The notes: a model not told the origin generated them from the letters alone. Shown: positions 37,038 through 51,880, counted from the stretch's first letter. The stretch is DNA of 64,000 bases from Apostichopus japonicus (GCF_037975245.1 NC_092568.1:11557501-11621500); one strand, 5' to 3'. Program-made: numbers and translations.

Positions 37038-38985
37038 TGTTCAAACGTATGAGGAATAACAGTTCCTGTGGTAACAAACTTCAACAGCAATCAAATCTCT
37101 ATCTCTTATATGGAACAATGACTTTTCATCATTGCTCTGCGCGGCTGCTAACTTTAATCGTCTTTCTGCATCCAACGTTAAGCATTGGACAAGTGTTTCC
37201 TGTTTCTGCTGCCAATTTTCCTGTCTCTGATAAATTTGTGACCGCTTTTGCCACATAGTTTTGATGTTGATACAAGATGAAAATATATTCACGTGGTAGT
37301 ATTCTGGTCGCAGATGCTTGACCTGGTTGGGAGAGCAAACGTTGTTGCCTCTTGGTAGCCGGTGGAGCATAAGTTGTTTCATCTGAAAAAATAGCAAAAT
37401 GGGAACAAGTATTTAGAAATGCCCAACTATACATATGGTTACAGAATTAAACAATGCTTTCCTTTTGAAACCATGGTTATGCAGAGGCTATGTTAAATAT
37501 AGTACAAGTTTTCAAGTACTACAGTATCTATTTGTTTAAACTACCAAAGCTTCCACATGGAATTTCTCCCCCTTCATCTATCTAACACAAACATGTATTA
37601 CCACCCACCCACTGAACCTACTAGCAACCACAAAAGTATAGTTATAGCAGATGCTGTCACCATCTCAAGTAATATAAAGGAACACTTTTACCCATATGAC
37701 AGATGATGGTTAAAATTTAAACATCATAAACACCAATTAAAAACAAGAACGAATGAAAGTAAATAATTTCAACACTAATATGTGCATGAAGGCCTACCTA
37801 TATATGGTGAAGACACTGCTGTCGCTGCTAAAAAAAAAAAATATGATATAATGGACAAACAACAAGCCTATAGATACAAATTCAACTATAATATATATTG
37901 TTTCATAGAAGACGCTGTTGTAGCCTCCGCAAAGTATACTCGGGCCAGAGTGCCAACCATAATCATAGAACATATTGAAATTGAATAACTGCAGCCTTGG
38001 TTTTGGGGATACAGGGCTACACATCTGGGGGAGTTGAATTAAATACACATACTGTATGGCTGTTGACTAGCAAAATATATAATCATAGTAGGCCTGTGTC
38101 ATATTGTAAGGACGAGAGAGAGTGTGAGAGAGAGGACATGTGCATAATCCAGGGTCTTGTGCAGCTCATAGGCAAAGATAAGTTCTGGATAACCAATGGC
38201 TAGATGGGGATACGAGGCAACGCTGGAAACATACATTATTATCCTGCACCTCAATGGTCCACCCGAACCCCATTTCTCTTGAATTTCATTGTTCTGAAAA
38301 TGTTTATAAACACAAGAAGCAGTAGGCCTACACAGTCAGGAAGAACAGAATGTAATGTTAAAAAAAGGAAGCCATCTTGCACTACAAAATCTGAAGTTCG
38401 GATTCAAAAATATGAGATGATTTATTTATGACAGCCCAGGCGTATACAGTATGCCCCAATGTTCGTAGCCTAACGTTAGGCTTACAAATACTCCAGGCAC
38501 TCGTAACGTTATATATTACTAGGCCTACCGATATGCACGTTACGAATACGAGCCTAGGCCTATCGTTATAGGCCTCCAAAAGTGTCAGTCAAAAGACTCT
38601 CACCGGTAAAATTATGATTTAAAAATGAATGGGATATGTTGTCAGTGATAGAAATAAGCAATCATATTCATAAAAGTCACCTTCGGAAGTATTATCAAGA
38701 GAATTCCTTGCTATACTGATGTTCTTTTTATTGGTGAAGTCCTTGTACTTGGTAGCAACCTCTGTGATCATGAAACGAATCGTAATCTCGATTCCCTGTC
38801 CAAATACTCTCCGATTGAATGACAATGAGGCTGAATCGGCCAGGGACGATATCTCTCCACTGCTTCGCGCAAGTTCTGAAGGTGTTCCAACTCTTTTTGG
38901 AACATTTTGTCAATATTTGCTCGAGAATGGCATACTCATTCATCAATTGATCGAATTAAGGTGAAAACAACAACAAAGCCCTTCT
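37038..38985 (-). pseudogene. degenerate two-exon gene of a Cys/His-rich metazoan family
   Basis: The minus strand holds two blocks. Exon 1 (about 38985-38681) reads ILEQILTKCSKKSWNTFRTC then AKQWRDI and HRGCYQ, and after a frameshift DFTNKKNISIARN, ending at a donor AG|GTGACT. Exon 2 (37388-37038) starts after TTTTTTCAG; the phase-1 junction gives NTSE-D-ETTYAPPATKRQQ. It continues to TLVQCLTLDAERRL, NDEKSLFHIRDRDLIA and VEVCYHRNCYSSY after another frameshift. I recognise this pattern (W-TF--CA--W, C-H-C cluster, ND-E--LHIR--DLIA-E--YHR-CY) from many uncharacterised invertebrate proteins, often near transposons. Two frameshifts and missing cysteines suggest a pseudogene. Function unknown. 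Confidence 0.5.
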
Positions 38986-40995
38986 ATAGCATCAGGTGAC
39001 ATCGTCACGAGACACAAACTGCCTTAGCCATTGGCTTAAAATGTCAATATTGTCACGCCAGGTAGGTTTACTTTCACAGTATCGTAACGTACTCAACTAT
39101 AAATTAGTACCTATTTAACGCTTGTTTTCTCGAAAAGTAACTCAATTCACTCTGGACAACAAAATGAAATGACAAACAGAGTAAAATATTAACACATTCT
39201 GAGTGTCAAACCTTAGTGACTCTAGGCGTGCAACGAAAGTGTAAGATTTTAGGGGTCGGCTCACTGACTACTAATAATTATTAGTGGTCCTTGAAAAAGC
39301 AATATAAAATTGCTTTCTTCAGTACCTTACTGAAAATAGGGAGTTTAATATTATTATGGCATTGGAATTGCTGAAAGCTGGTAGACACTAAATGCTGCTT
39401 ATAACAGGGATATGTTCAACGGAATGATATCAAACTATAATTGACCATCTCCAGTATCTTACTAGCCAAAAATAATAGTTATGGGAATTCTTTGCAACGT
39501 AACCACAGTGAAAAACTTACTATGGTAGTGAAGACATTTATAATCATATTGAACACAAGTTGGTATGCACAGTAAAACAATTGACAACGTAGTCAATATG
39601 GACGTTCTGAAATGTGAAGAAATTTCATTTTCTTTGGTTTTCAGCCACTTGATCAGACTGGTTGTTACTTTTAAAGTTCTTATCAAGCTTTAAATTCTAG
39701 TATTGATATTCATATCGTCGGAGTGGATTTCACCTGATAACTTAATGTCTATTTGTAACTGTTGACATGTCTTATCCATCAGCTTTACATGGAATGGCTA
39801 AATCGCCTCATACTGTTGATGACCAGCTGTAGAATACAGAGAAGTCAGATTAGCCCATTAGCACCATTTTACACATTTTAAGTTATTCACGAAGTAAAAT
39901 AGCACTTGTATGTTTAGCATATTAGAATATTCATGTACTAAAACCAAATAAGAGTACGCTTTTCAACACCTAACTAATTTTCTTACGATGTGAATTGTTA
40001 TCTTAGCCAGCTTTAGAGCTGGCATTTGGGATCAAAGGGGATGTTTTATCAATCCATAAAACCTATATAGCAACCAGTGAAAATTACTGATGATACACTT
40101 GAAATTATAGATCTGCAGCTCCTACATAAACTGACACTTACTCACCCACACATTTGTCACTAGGTAAAATGAATTGTTAAATGAGTGAGATATTATGCTG
40201 CATTCCATATAATGTAATCCCGTTCCTAAATGTACCTTCTAACCTCAGCTGAACTTTATTTCTCAACTGCACCAATTATAATCAAATATGTAACAATGTT
40301 TTAATCCTTGACCATGTTAGTCTGACATCTTATTGTGCTTACCTGCCAAGTTTGTGCAAGACAATGTCTTAATGGAATTTTCTGTCAGTCTCTGGTGATA
40401 CAAATTATATTCTTGTGGGAATATAAGATCGTATCCCAATATTGTTTTATCGATGATGTCCCCCACTTAAACAAAACTTGCCCCCCCCCCCCCCTCTTAG
40501 GTTTGTGTTCAAACACCAATTCATCATACAGAGACTTTAGTGATTGTACTACCTACTTACATTTCAACAACGCTTGCTGTTTGCGCTGGGCTGTACCTTC
40601 CCATATATTATCTGATCAATGACCATGTTTATTTGTTCGATCGTTATAACTATGGCAATTTAGTTTCGTTGAGTGGGTGTTTGATAATTGATAACAAGTA
40701 ATATATGACTTTTTTAATATCACTGACCATGATTGAACCTTGAGTGATCAACCGCCAGTTTGTTTTTCGAATTTTGTACGGTTAAGCAGTAACAAACTAA
40801 GAAGCATATAGTAAGTATTGTATTTAGTGCAGAATGTTCAGTGTTTGGGATAGTATGTATTGGAAAACAGTTTCATGTGATGTTGCAGTACTTAGAATCT
40901 ATGGAAAGATATGTCCATTGCAATTTTTAGATCTGGCCATTTTGAATTAAACACCATTCGACTTTTCAAGTTTGTAATTTTCCTTTGGAGAGGAC
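38986..40995. other. intergenic, gene-free
   Basis: AT-rich with a poly-C run at 40481. No exon, RNA or repeat end recognised. Confidence 0.4.
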
Positions 40996-41004
40996 CTCTC
41001 ATAC

Positions 41005-41215
41005 ATGGAAGTCGGCCTCAATGACCAAATAGCAGCACTACATTTTTCATTTAATCCTTCATTTGCCTCTGGTCAGCCTCTAAAGATTGAGAACACTCCC
41101 GACATCAGTCAGGCATTATCATGTATCAGCACAATCTTTCCGTTACGTGGTGCTCGTATAATAGACCTAAGCTATAACTTAAATATGCCTCAGAATGCAC
41201 TATTCGACGTTTAAA
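41005..41215 (+). repeat. copy of unnamed interspersed repeat family
   Basis: Carries GAAGTCGGCCTCAATGACC, TTTGCCTCTGG and, 120 bases on, AAATATGCCTCAGAATGCAC, the same order of blocks as at 46330-46815 and 56925-57165. Confidence 0.5.
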
Positions 41216-44350
<3,135 letters not shown>

Positions 44351-44413
44351 TAGTCTCTTAATATGCTTCAGTAATTAACCATAAATAACCTGAGGGCCGC
44401 ATTTCGTGCATAC

Positions 44414-44562
44414 CTCGCGGATTGCAAAGTCGGCACTGACTATCACGGTTCGATTCGTCCAACACGGCATCGTTATACTCAAAGCCAAAGACTTCGTTAG
44501 TTTGGCCAGGCGACAGTTGACTGTAATTTCTCAGAACGGCTGCTAAAACCATAGGGTCTGGA
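44414..44562 (-). CDS. possible internal exon, unrecognised
   Basis: On the minus strand a 149-base segment is flanked by an acceptor-like ACAAACAG and a donor GAG|GTATGC. One frame reads PDPMVLAAVLRNYSQLSPG and then QTNEVFGFEYNDAVLDESNR before CRLCNP. Amino-acid composition is protein-like, unlike the neighbouring chance frames. The polypyrimidine tract is weak and no partner exon was found. I do not recognise the family. Confidence 0.3.
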
Positions 44563-44940
44563 CTGTTTGTCAATATTCATTGAACAGTTAGAAAAACGTT
44601 TTTAAATGAACATTCAAATTTTATTATTGTACTGTTGCACTATTAAATAAAAATATATGTGAGATATGTTTATAATGAAAATACCTGCTTGCAACTCACA
44701 AGTCACCGTCAGTTTGCATCACTTGAGAGGTTTCGACGTATTTGATACATGTGGTGGTACTCTACTGAATTTGAGTTTGATTTATTTTCACATAATATTC
44801 ATACCATGATGAATAGCTTAATTACAAGAGGGTGGAGGAGGACTGAAGAAGCAGAGCTTTTACGAGCAGTCCACCTTTACATAAGCAAAAACGAAAGCAT
44901 ACAATGGATAAGTAAGAGGAAGAAGAAAAGAAAAAAGAAC

Positions 44941-45510
44941 CCTCCATGAAGACTGAGACCCCAGTTGGAGAACACTTTAACCTTCCCAACCATACCATTA
45001 ACGACATGTCCCTACAGGGGATCGAATCCTTGGGTAGCCGCCCTGACTTATTACGAATCAGCAGAGAGAGGTTGTGGATGCAACGCCTTCGCACCATTCA
45101 ACCTCATGTGCTCAACATTCAGGAAGGACTCACTTTCTTCTGTTCCCCTCCATCTCCCCTTGTCCCCCCCCCCCCCCATCACTCCTCTTCTCACAGCTCT
45201 CTTCTACCCTTTTTTCTCCACACCTTTCTGTCTTTGTCCTTCTCCAGTTTATTCCCTACCCCGTTCCCTTAATCCGCTCTTTGTCCCTCCACTGTTTATC
45301 TCCTACCTCTTCTCTTCCCCTGTTGCTTTCTTCTCTCCATTCCTTGTCTACTAATCCCTTTACATATATCTCTTTGTGTTCACTGTGCTCATTAACCTGT
45401 CTGTTTTCTGTGCGTGTTTTTGTCCCTTCTGTTACCGTTACTTGTCATTTAGCCTCTGAAGAAGATCCTGCTAGGATCAAAACGTCAGGCTAACTTACTT
45501 TTACACAATT
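44941..45510 (+). pseudogene. Penelope-like element, truncated 3' end
   Basis: The plus strand encodes TETPVGEHFNLPNHTINDMS, then RERLWMQRLRTIQPHVLNIQ. This is the C-terminal part of the GIY-YIG endonuclease region of Penelope-like retroelements (the V-G-HF---H---D and RE--W---L-T--P-G-N signatures). The reverse transcriptase and the catalytic GIY-YIG core are missing, so it is 5'-truncated. A pyrimidine-rich 3' tail (45130-45450) yields proline/serine-rich spurious frames. It ends in a hairpin segment at 45452-45490 resembling the hammerhead ribozymes known from this class. Confidence 0.7.
45452..45490 (+). ncRNA. hammerhead-ribozyme-like motif in Penelope-like 3' end
   Basis: GCCT (45452-45455) can pair with AGGC (45487-45490). 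Between them lie CTGAAGA, matching the CUGANGA core, a stem GATCC/GGATC with loop TGCTA, then AAAACGTC, where GAAAC and GTC would be expected in an active ribozyme. The G of GAAA is replaced by A and one unpaired A sits before stem II, so activity is doubtful. The palindromic ACGT would give a minimal stem III, as in dimer-type hammerheads of Penelope-like elements. Confidence 0.4.
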
Positions 45511-45539
45511 CAAAATATAGTAATCAACTAAGTAAGAAG

Positions 45540-46230
45540 GCAAAAGTCAATTGACATATTTATAGAATAAATAGAGCGACTTGGAGTTTGCATGTGTCAA
45601 AGATATTTAAGATTTTCAAGTTAGAAAATATGATATTAATCTGAGCACGATAACTAGAATTTGTAACCAGTCTAATAGTTTTCTTTTGGAGAGTAAACAG
45701 ACGATTAAGGAAAATGAAAAGATGTTTTCCAAAATAATGCTGAAGTAAGACAGCTTTGAATTAATGAAGGAATCGTACATTGTTTTAAGTCTATCGGATG
45801 GTAAAAATTAGCGAATTTTATTAATTATTCCAATACTCTTTGAAATTTGGGAGCATGGACTATTAATATGATAGTTCCAGGTGAGATTTGAGTCAAGAAG
45901 AATACCTAAATATTTAACTTTTTCAACAATATTAATATCACCATTATCAATAAATACGTTAAATATATCAACCTTTTGCTGAACAGGACATAAGATTTGT
46001 TTAGCTTACAGTTAAAGACAACTTATTTGCTTCAAACCAGTTTGATACAGAATATCGTTCGAGTTAACGACACTAGCAGCACAACGAATATGCTTAAAAA
46101 GAATACTTGTGTCGTCTGCAAAGAGTGTGAACTTAAGGATTTGACAACAGTTACACAAGTCATTTATGTAGATAAGAAACAGTGATCCAGCTACAGAAGC
46201 CTATGAGACGCCGCGGCTTACTGTACTGGT
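45540..46230 (-). pseudogene. non-LTR reverse transcriptase fossil
   Basis: The minus strand can be read, with interruptions, as a CR1/jockey-type reverse transcriptase. In order it shows a decayed RGVPQG-LGPLLFLIYIND block (here SVAGSLFLIYINDL), the catalytic FADD in KFTLFADDTSILFK, VKYLGILLDSNLTWNYHI, and the downstream LQKKTIRLVTNSSYRAQINI and LKILNIFDTCKLQVALFI regions. Several frameshifts and stops make it inactive. It begins immediately after the Penelope-like end. Confidence 0.7.
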
Positions 46231-46329
46231 CTATGATGAATACCAGATTATTCAAATGAACGTAAATTGGTCACAAGGTAGGAGATTGTTCGTGGCAGTC
46301 AGTGGCACGCGAAAAGTGGAACCGGGCCA

Positions 46330-46520
46330 AGTCATTGTTTTCTGTCGGAGACTTCCAAAATCCCCCAGGAGTCGGCTTCAATGATGCCAGTGCTGTCCCC
46401 CTCATTTATAAAACTCTTCATTCGCCTCTGGCCCTTCCACAGAAGCTCAGTTCCCTAACTAAGTCAGTCGGGGAAAATTTGGAATTTGCTACCGCCACCT
46501 TTGAAATTCCGTTCCTTTGA
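46330..46520 (+). repeat. unnamed repeat family, tandem copy 1
   Basis: About 180 bases with TTTTCTGTCGGAGAC, GTCGGCTTCAATGATGCCAG, CTCATTTATAAAACTCTTCA and AGTCAGTCGGGGAAAATTTG; matches 46630-46815 at 301 bases spacing. Confidence 0.7.
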
Positions 46521-46559
46521 GTGGAATCCCCTTTTTAACCTTACATAAAGTTTTTATCA

Positions 46560-46815
46560 GCAAAACTTGGACCTACTTATATAGACATAATTATAGTCCA
46601 AACGTGTCACAGAATGCTCCATTTGACGTCACTGTTTTCTGCCGGAGACCCCCAAATCCCCCTAAATAGGAGTCGGCTTCAATGATGCCAGTGCAGTCTC
46701 CCTCATTTATAAAACTCTTCATTCGTCTCTGGCCCTTCCACAGAAGCTCAGTTCCCTAACTTAGTCAGTCGGGGAAAATTTGGAATTTGCTACCTCCACC
46801 TTTGAGATTCCTGTG
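46560..46815 (+). repeat. unnamed repeat family, tandem copy 2
   Basis: Same blocks as 46330-46520 preceded by ACTTATATAGACATAATTAT and a CAGAATGCTCCATTTGACGT block, which elsewhere (41160, 56945) belongs to the same unit. No target duplications or ends were identified. Confidence 0.7.
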
Positions 46816-47904
46816 CACGCGCCTGTGACGGGCGTTTTGTACCCCGAACCTTCATATTTCTCTTGATCATCATTAATGGGCCTTGTTAAACTTGCGGATA
46901 GATATGTAGACCACTAAATGTGTCCCTTTAAATGATATGCTGAAAATGTGGTCTTCATGTAGCCATACGCAAACCGTTTACGGCAGTGAAAAAGCAATGA
47001 TCACAATTATGGTCTCTTTGTCTTTTGAATTACCATTCAATCATACCAGACTTACCAGAAATGAGCTAATATGGAATAGTGCAGAATATGGGTGTCGTAT
47101 ATCAATATGAAGTATACAAAGAGTATAAAACAGTAAAATATCAAACATTTCAAGTTGCACTGTATGTTTGCAAAAAAAAAGACACATCGTCAGGCTTTAC
47201 GATTTTCTCTTTATTTTGTAATTAAAAGCTGGCGGTGTTCCTGGTTTCAATGTACCAAGTAATGAAGTTGTGTACTATCAACAGAGATCAAGATTACCAA
47301 CAAAGATTACAAAACGGTACAATTCGGAAAATTTAGCACTTGCAGTACCTCGATTAGCTAATCACAATAGCACTCTGCCTGTAAACACGAAATACGATTA
47401 TTTAACCCACTACTACTACATATACATTCAGTGAATTTGATAGACGATAAAACGGTAAGTTCGTTGAGCCTTACCGAATGTTCGAGATTGAAAAAGTAAG
47501 CCTCGATCCGAGTGATCAAGCAAAACTTATATACGTTACGTTAAAGGTCTCGGCTAAAGAAAGATACATTTAAACACAGGTTGGCCTAGGCCTAGTCCTA
47601 GACCTAGGCCTTGAGCCTATATGTTGAATTAGGCCTATCGCACGACATGTTCTGTTCTGTGCTGTTCTTCGCCTTTGACTATATTCCCTTCGCTGCTGGG
47701 TTTTTTTCGCGCCTCTCGTTGAGGATTACTTAGTCCCTTCGTTCTTTTGTAAGGTTTCTTGCGGAACTACTTGCTACCATGCTTGCTAAAGTGGACATTA
47801 GCGAAATGCATTAACGATCCAATAACTTAGGATACTATACATGTACTGTGCGGATACGATGTGTAGACTAGTGCATGTACACTTGCACTATTTAGTTTGT
47901 TTGT

Positions 47905-48015
47905 TACGTTACGTTTGTTTGTTTGTTTGTTACGTTTGTTTGTTTGCTTGTTACGTTTGTTTGTTTGTTACGTTTGTTTGTTTGTTTGTTTGTTACGTTA
48001 GTTTGTTACGTTCTT
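47905..48015 (+). repeat. (GTTT)n / GTTACG minisatellite
   Basis: Interspersed GTTTGTTTGTTACG units, producing a cysteine/leucine-rich spurious frame; arm A has no such expansion in the matching place (about 23720). Confidence 0.85.
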
Positions 48016-48513
48016 TGGTATCAACTATGAATTGTGAGTTGTTTCGACTTAATAGGCATTACCTAATATACTTTCAATGGCTTGTTCAAACAAAGCCGTG
48101 CATTATCAATTTTTTGGGTAGTTATTTTTTATGAGAATCGGAAAGCATTAGACAAGATTCCTTGCCTAAGTATGCCAATATTTTTGGGCAGAAATGTGTA
48201 TTCCATGTTACCATCTGTACGCGTCTGTGTAGGTATTGCACCTCGTTGCCTGTTGCAAACACAGAAACCCCATGGATGACAACCATTGTCATTTTGGTTT
48301 ATATAGTCTTGCATAAAAAATGTCCAAGCGACAAAAGTAATGACAAACACGGCATTGAAACCTGATTCGGAGCTATCCGAAGTATTTTGGCTGTTTCCAT
48401 TTTCAATTTGACCGCGAGTGTTGGAGGAACAGACATGTCAATATACATTGGAAAGTGTACCGACAAACGTCAACAACATATTAAATATCGTATGGATGTT
48501 AAAATAAATATTA

Positions 48514-48801
48514 CTATGCCCGGTTAATCTCATTAATGGATTTCATAATATCCGCAAGGTCAAGGAGCTGCTCCGAAAAGTCCTTTGACTTTGCTCTGTT
48601 ACTTTCGGCACCGTTCGGTTCGCTGGAAATTTCGTTTCTTCTGTCTTCGTCCTTGCCTATCTGAACAAGATCATTAATTGCATGACCAAGAAAAGCAAAG
48701 TCTATGCCGATACCAACGGCACTCAAACCAATCGATGCCGCAGAAACTCCACTAGCAACCTTTGCGTCTGCTCCTCCTACTTTAGCAAGATCATCAGCAG
48801 C
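48514..48801 (-). pseudogene. ApoL-like gene copy 2, last exon
   Basis: The exon starts after the acceptor CTACACAG, as in copy 1, and reads AADDLAKVGG, LSAVGIGIDFAFLGHAINDL and a final FSEQLLDLADIM helix to a TAG stop. About a quarter of the 95 residues differ from copy 1 by eye. The frame itself is open; the damage is in the preceding exon. Both hydrophobic and helical features of the ApoL C-terminus are kept. Confidence 0.75.
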
Positions 48802-49660
48802 CTGTGTAGATAAAGGGGAAAAAACTTTGAATCAAATTTTATTCACATTGTTGACTGCCAGTTTGGTCCCACATTATAAGCCCTTTCTTGCTTATTGCTC
48901 TCAAAATTTCTGGGAAGCATGATTTACATGTACTTTCAATATTTCTGTACCGGCCGTGAATTATTAGTATATTTCTTCAAAGGATGGATAAGTTATCATT
49001 TACCCAATTTTATGAATTCAACTAACTGGCAAAGGGAACAAAAAAAGAGAAGACTTCGTTCAGGTTTCGATACGTACATCTCTTTAAAATTCATTTACCA
49101 AGTAGCTAGGAACGCGTTAAAGCATTGACGGTTAATGTCAGTTAAATACAATTTATATTCACGTAGCTTTGCTTTATGGAATCGGATATCTTCATGCACG
49201 TGACACCCATGGTTTTATGTTTTTTTTTTCAAATTTTCAAAGGTGAAGCGTTCTATTTGTTCTAGTTTATTGAAGTCAAGATGATCAAGGTGTACAATGA
49301 AAGATGTAAGTGAACATTTTATGTCAAACTGTCACCTCTGTGGTCTAGGAAGAATTGGATTTACCGATTAACAACCAGCGGTATAGAAACATTCGGAATG
49401 TGGAACTTATTTTATATTTATTATATAATTATTTAAATTACTAATGGCATTGCTTCAGTAACATATAAGTTGAACAGCAGAAGCAAACCACAAATCCTCT
49501 AACTTCTGCTTAATAACGCCATATACCATTTTAATAACTATCTGAAAATCCAAGAGCAGACGCACTGTCTAGAATTTAAAAAAAGTGATAAAAATGTCCC
49601 TGTTAAACAATGTAAAGTTAACAATATGATAAAACCATATCCAATTAGATTAACACTTAC

Positions 49661-50516
49661 ATCAATAGCACTTAGTGCTGCTCGAGCTGCAACTGATCCT
49701 CCTCCAACGACTGTCTTTGCAGCAGCTTGACTAACCTGTCCTAGAGGGGCAGCCATGTTAACACCAGGAGGTCCGATGTCAGCGGCGATGTATCACCTCA
49801 CAAAGACACGAAATGTTATATCCGTATCAATAAGTGCTTTTTCTGGAACTGCCTCTTCAATATGATCAAAAGAAGCTTTTTTTTGTCTCCTTTGCAACCA
49901 CAGCAAAAGCTGAAATATCATTTACGTTGAGCATGTGCTTCAGCATATCACCCATCTCTGTAAGAATATTTTGGACGGAACCATCCAGAAGACGAAACTT
50001 TTGGTGAATATTCATATGGTTCTTTCCTCTTTTATAAAGTTGATTTATCTCGTTGCTCGTCTTTCTTATTTGTGTTAATTCGCCACTTCCTAGTTGCCTC
50101 GAATTAAGATCTGGCCTCAAATGGCTTTTTACAAACTTTAGCAGCAAATGGATAGTAACTGTTGCATTTACGAAATGCTTATTAAGGTTGACGAACATTT
50201 CAAGAACAGGTTTAAACTTTTCAAATCTTTTTTCATCCCCAATGACTTTATGGACCGAAAACCCGATGTTCACACCAGCTCCTGTCAGTCGTACTACTCC
50301 TCCAGAAGCTATTAGTGTGATGCTTGTTCCAAATGTGAAAGGAAGCAAGAATGCCCCAGCTATTGACATTGCACCACCTAATAATCCTGCTAAGCTTCCA
50401 CCAATGACGCCATAGTTTTTCTTCTTCCTGGAGTAAATGGCTGCTTCAGCTAAGTTTCGTACATCGGCAATCATCTCTTCAGTGAAGACTTTTTCGTTTG
50501 TTGATAATGGAAGATC
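49661..50516 (-). pseudogene. ApoL-like gene copy 2, main exon (frameshift and stop)
   Basis: Acceptor CTTTCAAG before 50516 and donor GTAAGT at 49660 match copy 1. The frame runs from DVRNLAEAAIYSRKKKNYGV through the glycine-rich hydrophobic hairpin (GGSLAGLLGGAMSIAGAFLL) and KFVKSHLRPDLNSRQLGSGE. That last stretch is the region frameshifted in copy 1, and it is intact here. An 8-base T run at 49877-49884 (A run in the gene) adds one base and breaks the frame at AKETKK. A TGA at 49793-49795 replaces an arginine CGA codon (VFVR-stop-YIAAD), which fits decay of a CpG. The exon is 856 bases, as in copy 1, with the extra base at a different place. Likely a pseudogene. Confidence 0.75.
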
Positions 50517-50655
50517 CTTGAAAGCATTGAAACTAATTGAGTTATATATTTATACTTCATATGTGATCAGGGCATAAGAAGGATGATCATAATTATACTT
50601 TGCGCACTTACAGTAAAAGTGTAATGTTATTAATAAGAACTAGTGACGAAGACCA

Positions 50656-51224
50656 GAAATACAAATCATCCGTCTTGCACAACTACAGAACATTGTTGCA
50701 CGAATTGTCACCCGTTCCAAGCCAAGGGAATATGTCGCACATATTCTGAGATAATTACACTGGCTCCCGATCAAAGACCGAATTATTGTTAAAATATTGA
50801 TTTTCACATATCGCTAATTTGTTAGAACTTCGCCAATCTACTTGTCAGACCTTCTGCAACTATATCACGCAAATCGTAGTTTTATGAGATCAGACAATGA
50901 ATTACTTCTGTGTGAAAGTCGCTCAAAACGATCGTGGGGCAAAAGGGCTTTTGCTGCTGCTGCTCCTTGTTTGTGGAACAGCCTTACAGAACATTTAAAA
51001 CACAGTCCATATCTTGCTTCTTTTAAACGCTCTCTCAAGACACATCTGGTGAACAGTTTAATTCATTGTTCATTGTTGCCTATTTTTGCTTGCATTTTTG
51101 TTTTGTACTATTTTCACTGTTTTTTTTTTGGTTTTGCTGTCGCACTGTTTGTGTCACTGCGCCATGAGCGTCTTTTTTGACGGATACCGGCGCATTATAA
51201 TTGTCCATTATTATTTATAATAAC
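50656..51224 (+). pseudogene. CR1/L2-like LINE, 3' end fragment
   Basis: Plus-strand frames give LHWLPIKDRIIVKILIFTYR, then YLSDLLQLYHANRSFMRSDN, GKRAFAAAAPCLWNSLTEHL and a KRSLKTHLV end. This is the standard C-terminus of CR1/L2-type ORF2. Stops occur before the main open segment (50842-51180). A short 3' UTR with GGCGCATTATAATTGTCCAT and TTATTATTTATAATAA follows. It sits in arm B where arm A has 2.9 kb of other sequence, so it inserted or replaced sequence after or during the rearrangement. Confidence 0.75.
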
Positions 51225-51880
51225 ACAATTTCACTGTAATGTTACAATGTTACTAGGTATATTACTATATAATACTTGTTTTATACACATGACGTATATA
51301 CTTGTTCTTTTACAGTTACATACAGCACATGGCAAACATATCTTAAATGATAACGATGCTAGGTCTGTGTCTACATCGTTACTACATAATACTTGTTTGT
51401 ACACATGAGGTATGTACTTGATCTTTTACAATTACACACAGCACATGGTAAACACACCACAGACATTTAACACATATAAGTTACTTCCTGCTTGTCGCTG
51501 GCAGCAAGTTGAATATCAACAGCTCACCCAAATGCGTCAACCTACACTACTATTTTTACCAGCTTTAATCACTATTTTTTGGCGAACATGGTTACACAGA
51601 TTCACGGTAAAATGATAACGTTGCTAGGTCTCTTACTCTATCGTTACTACGTAATACTTGTTTGTAAACATGACGTATGTACTTAACCTTTACAGTTACA
51701 CACAGCACTTGGTAAACATATCAGAGATGTTCAACACATAGAAGCTACTTCCTGCTTGTCGCTAGCAGCAAATTGAAGATCAACAACTTACCCAAATGCG
51801 TCAACCTACACTACTATTTTTACCAACTTTAATCACTGTTTTTTGCGAACATGGTTCAACTTACACTACTTTCTTACGTA
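51225..51880 (-). repeat. 265-base tandem repeat, 2-3 units
   Basis: CGTTACTACATAATACTTGT (51377) and CGTTACTACGTAATACTTGT (51642) mark two units 265 bases apart, with a shortened third at 51230-51355. Each also contains AAATGCGTCAACCTACACTA and TTCCTGCTTGTCGCT. Arm A holds a single inverted unit at about 18000-18205. Confidence 0.8.

Noticed and set aside
44440-44460. GGTTCGATTCG resembling a tRNA box B
   Set aside because: No box A at the right distance and no cloverleaf; it lies in the orphan exon candidate.
44965-45493. Three overlapping proline/serine-rich frames
   Set aside because: Only the first 60 residues in one frame match the Penelope-like endonuclease tail; the rest translates a pyrimidine-rich 3' region.
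47841-48134. Cys/Leu-rich frame with repeated VCLFVCYV
   Set aside because: Product of GTTT-type minisatellite in arm B; absent from arm A.
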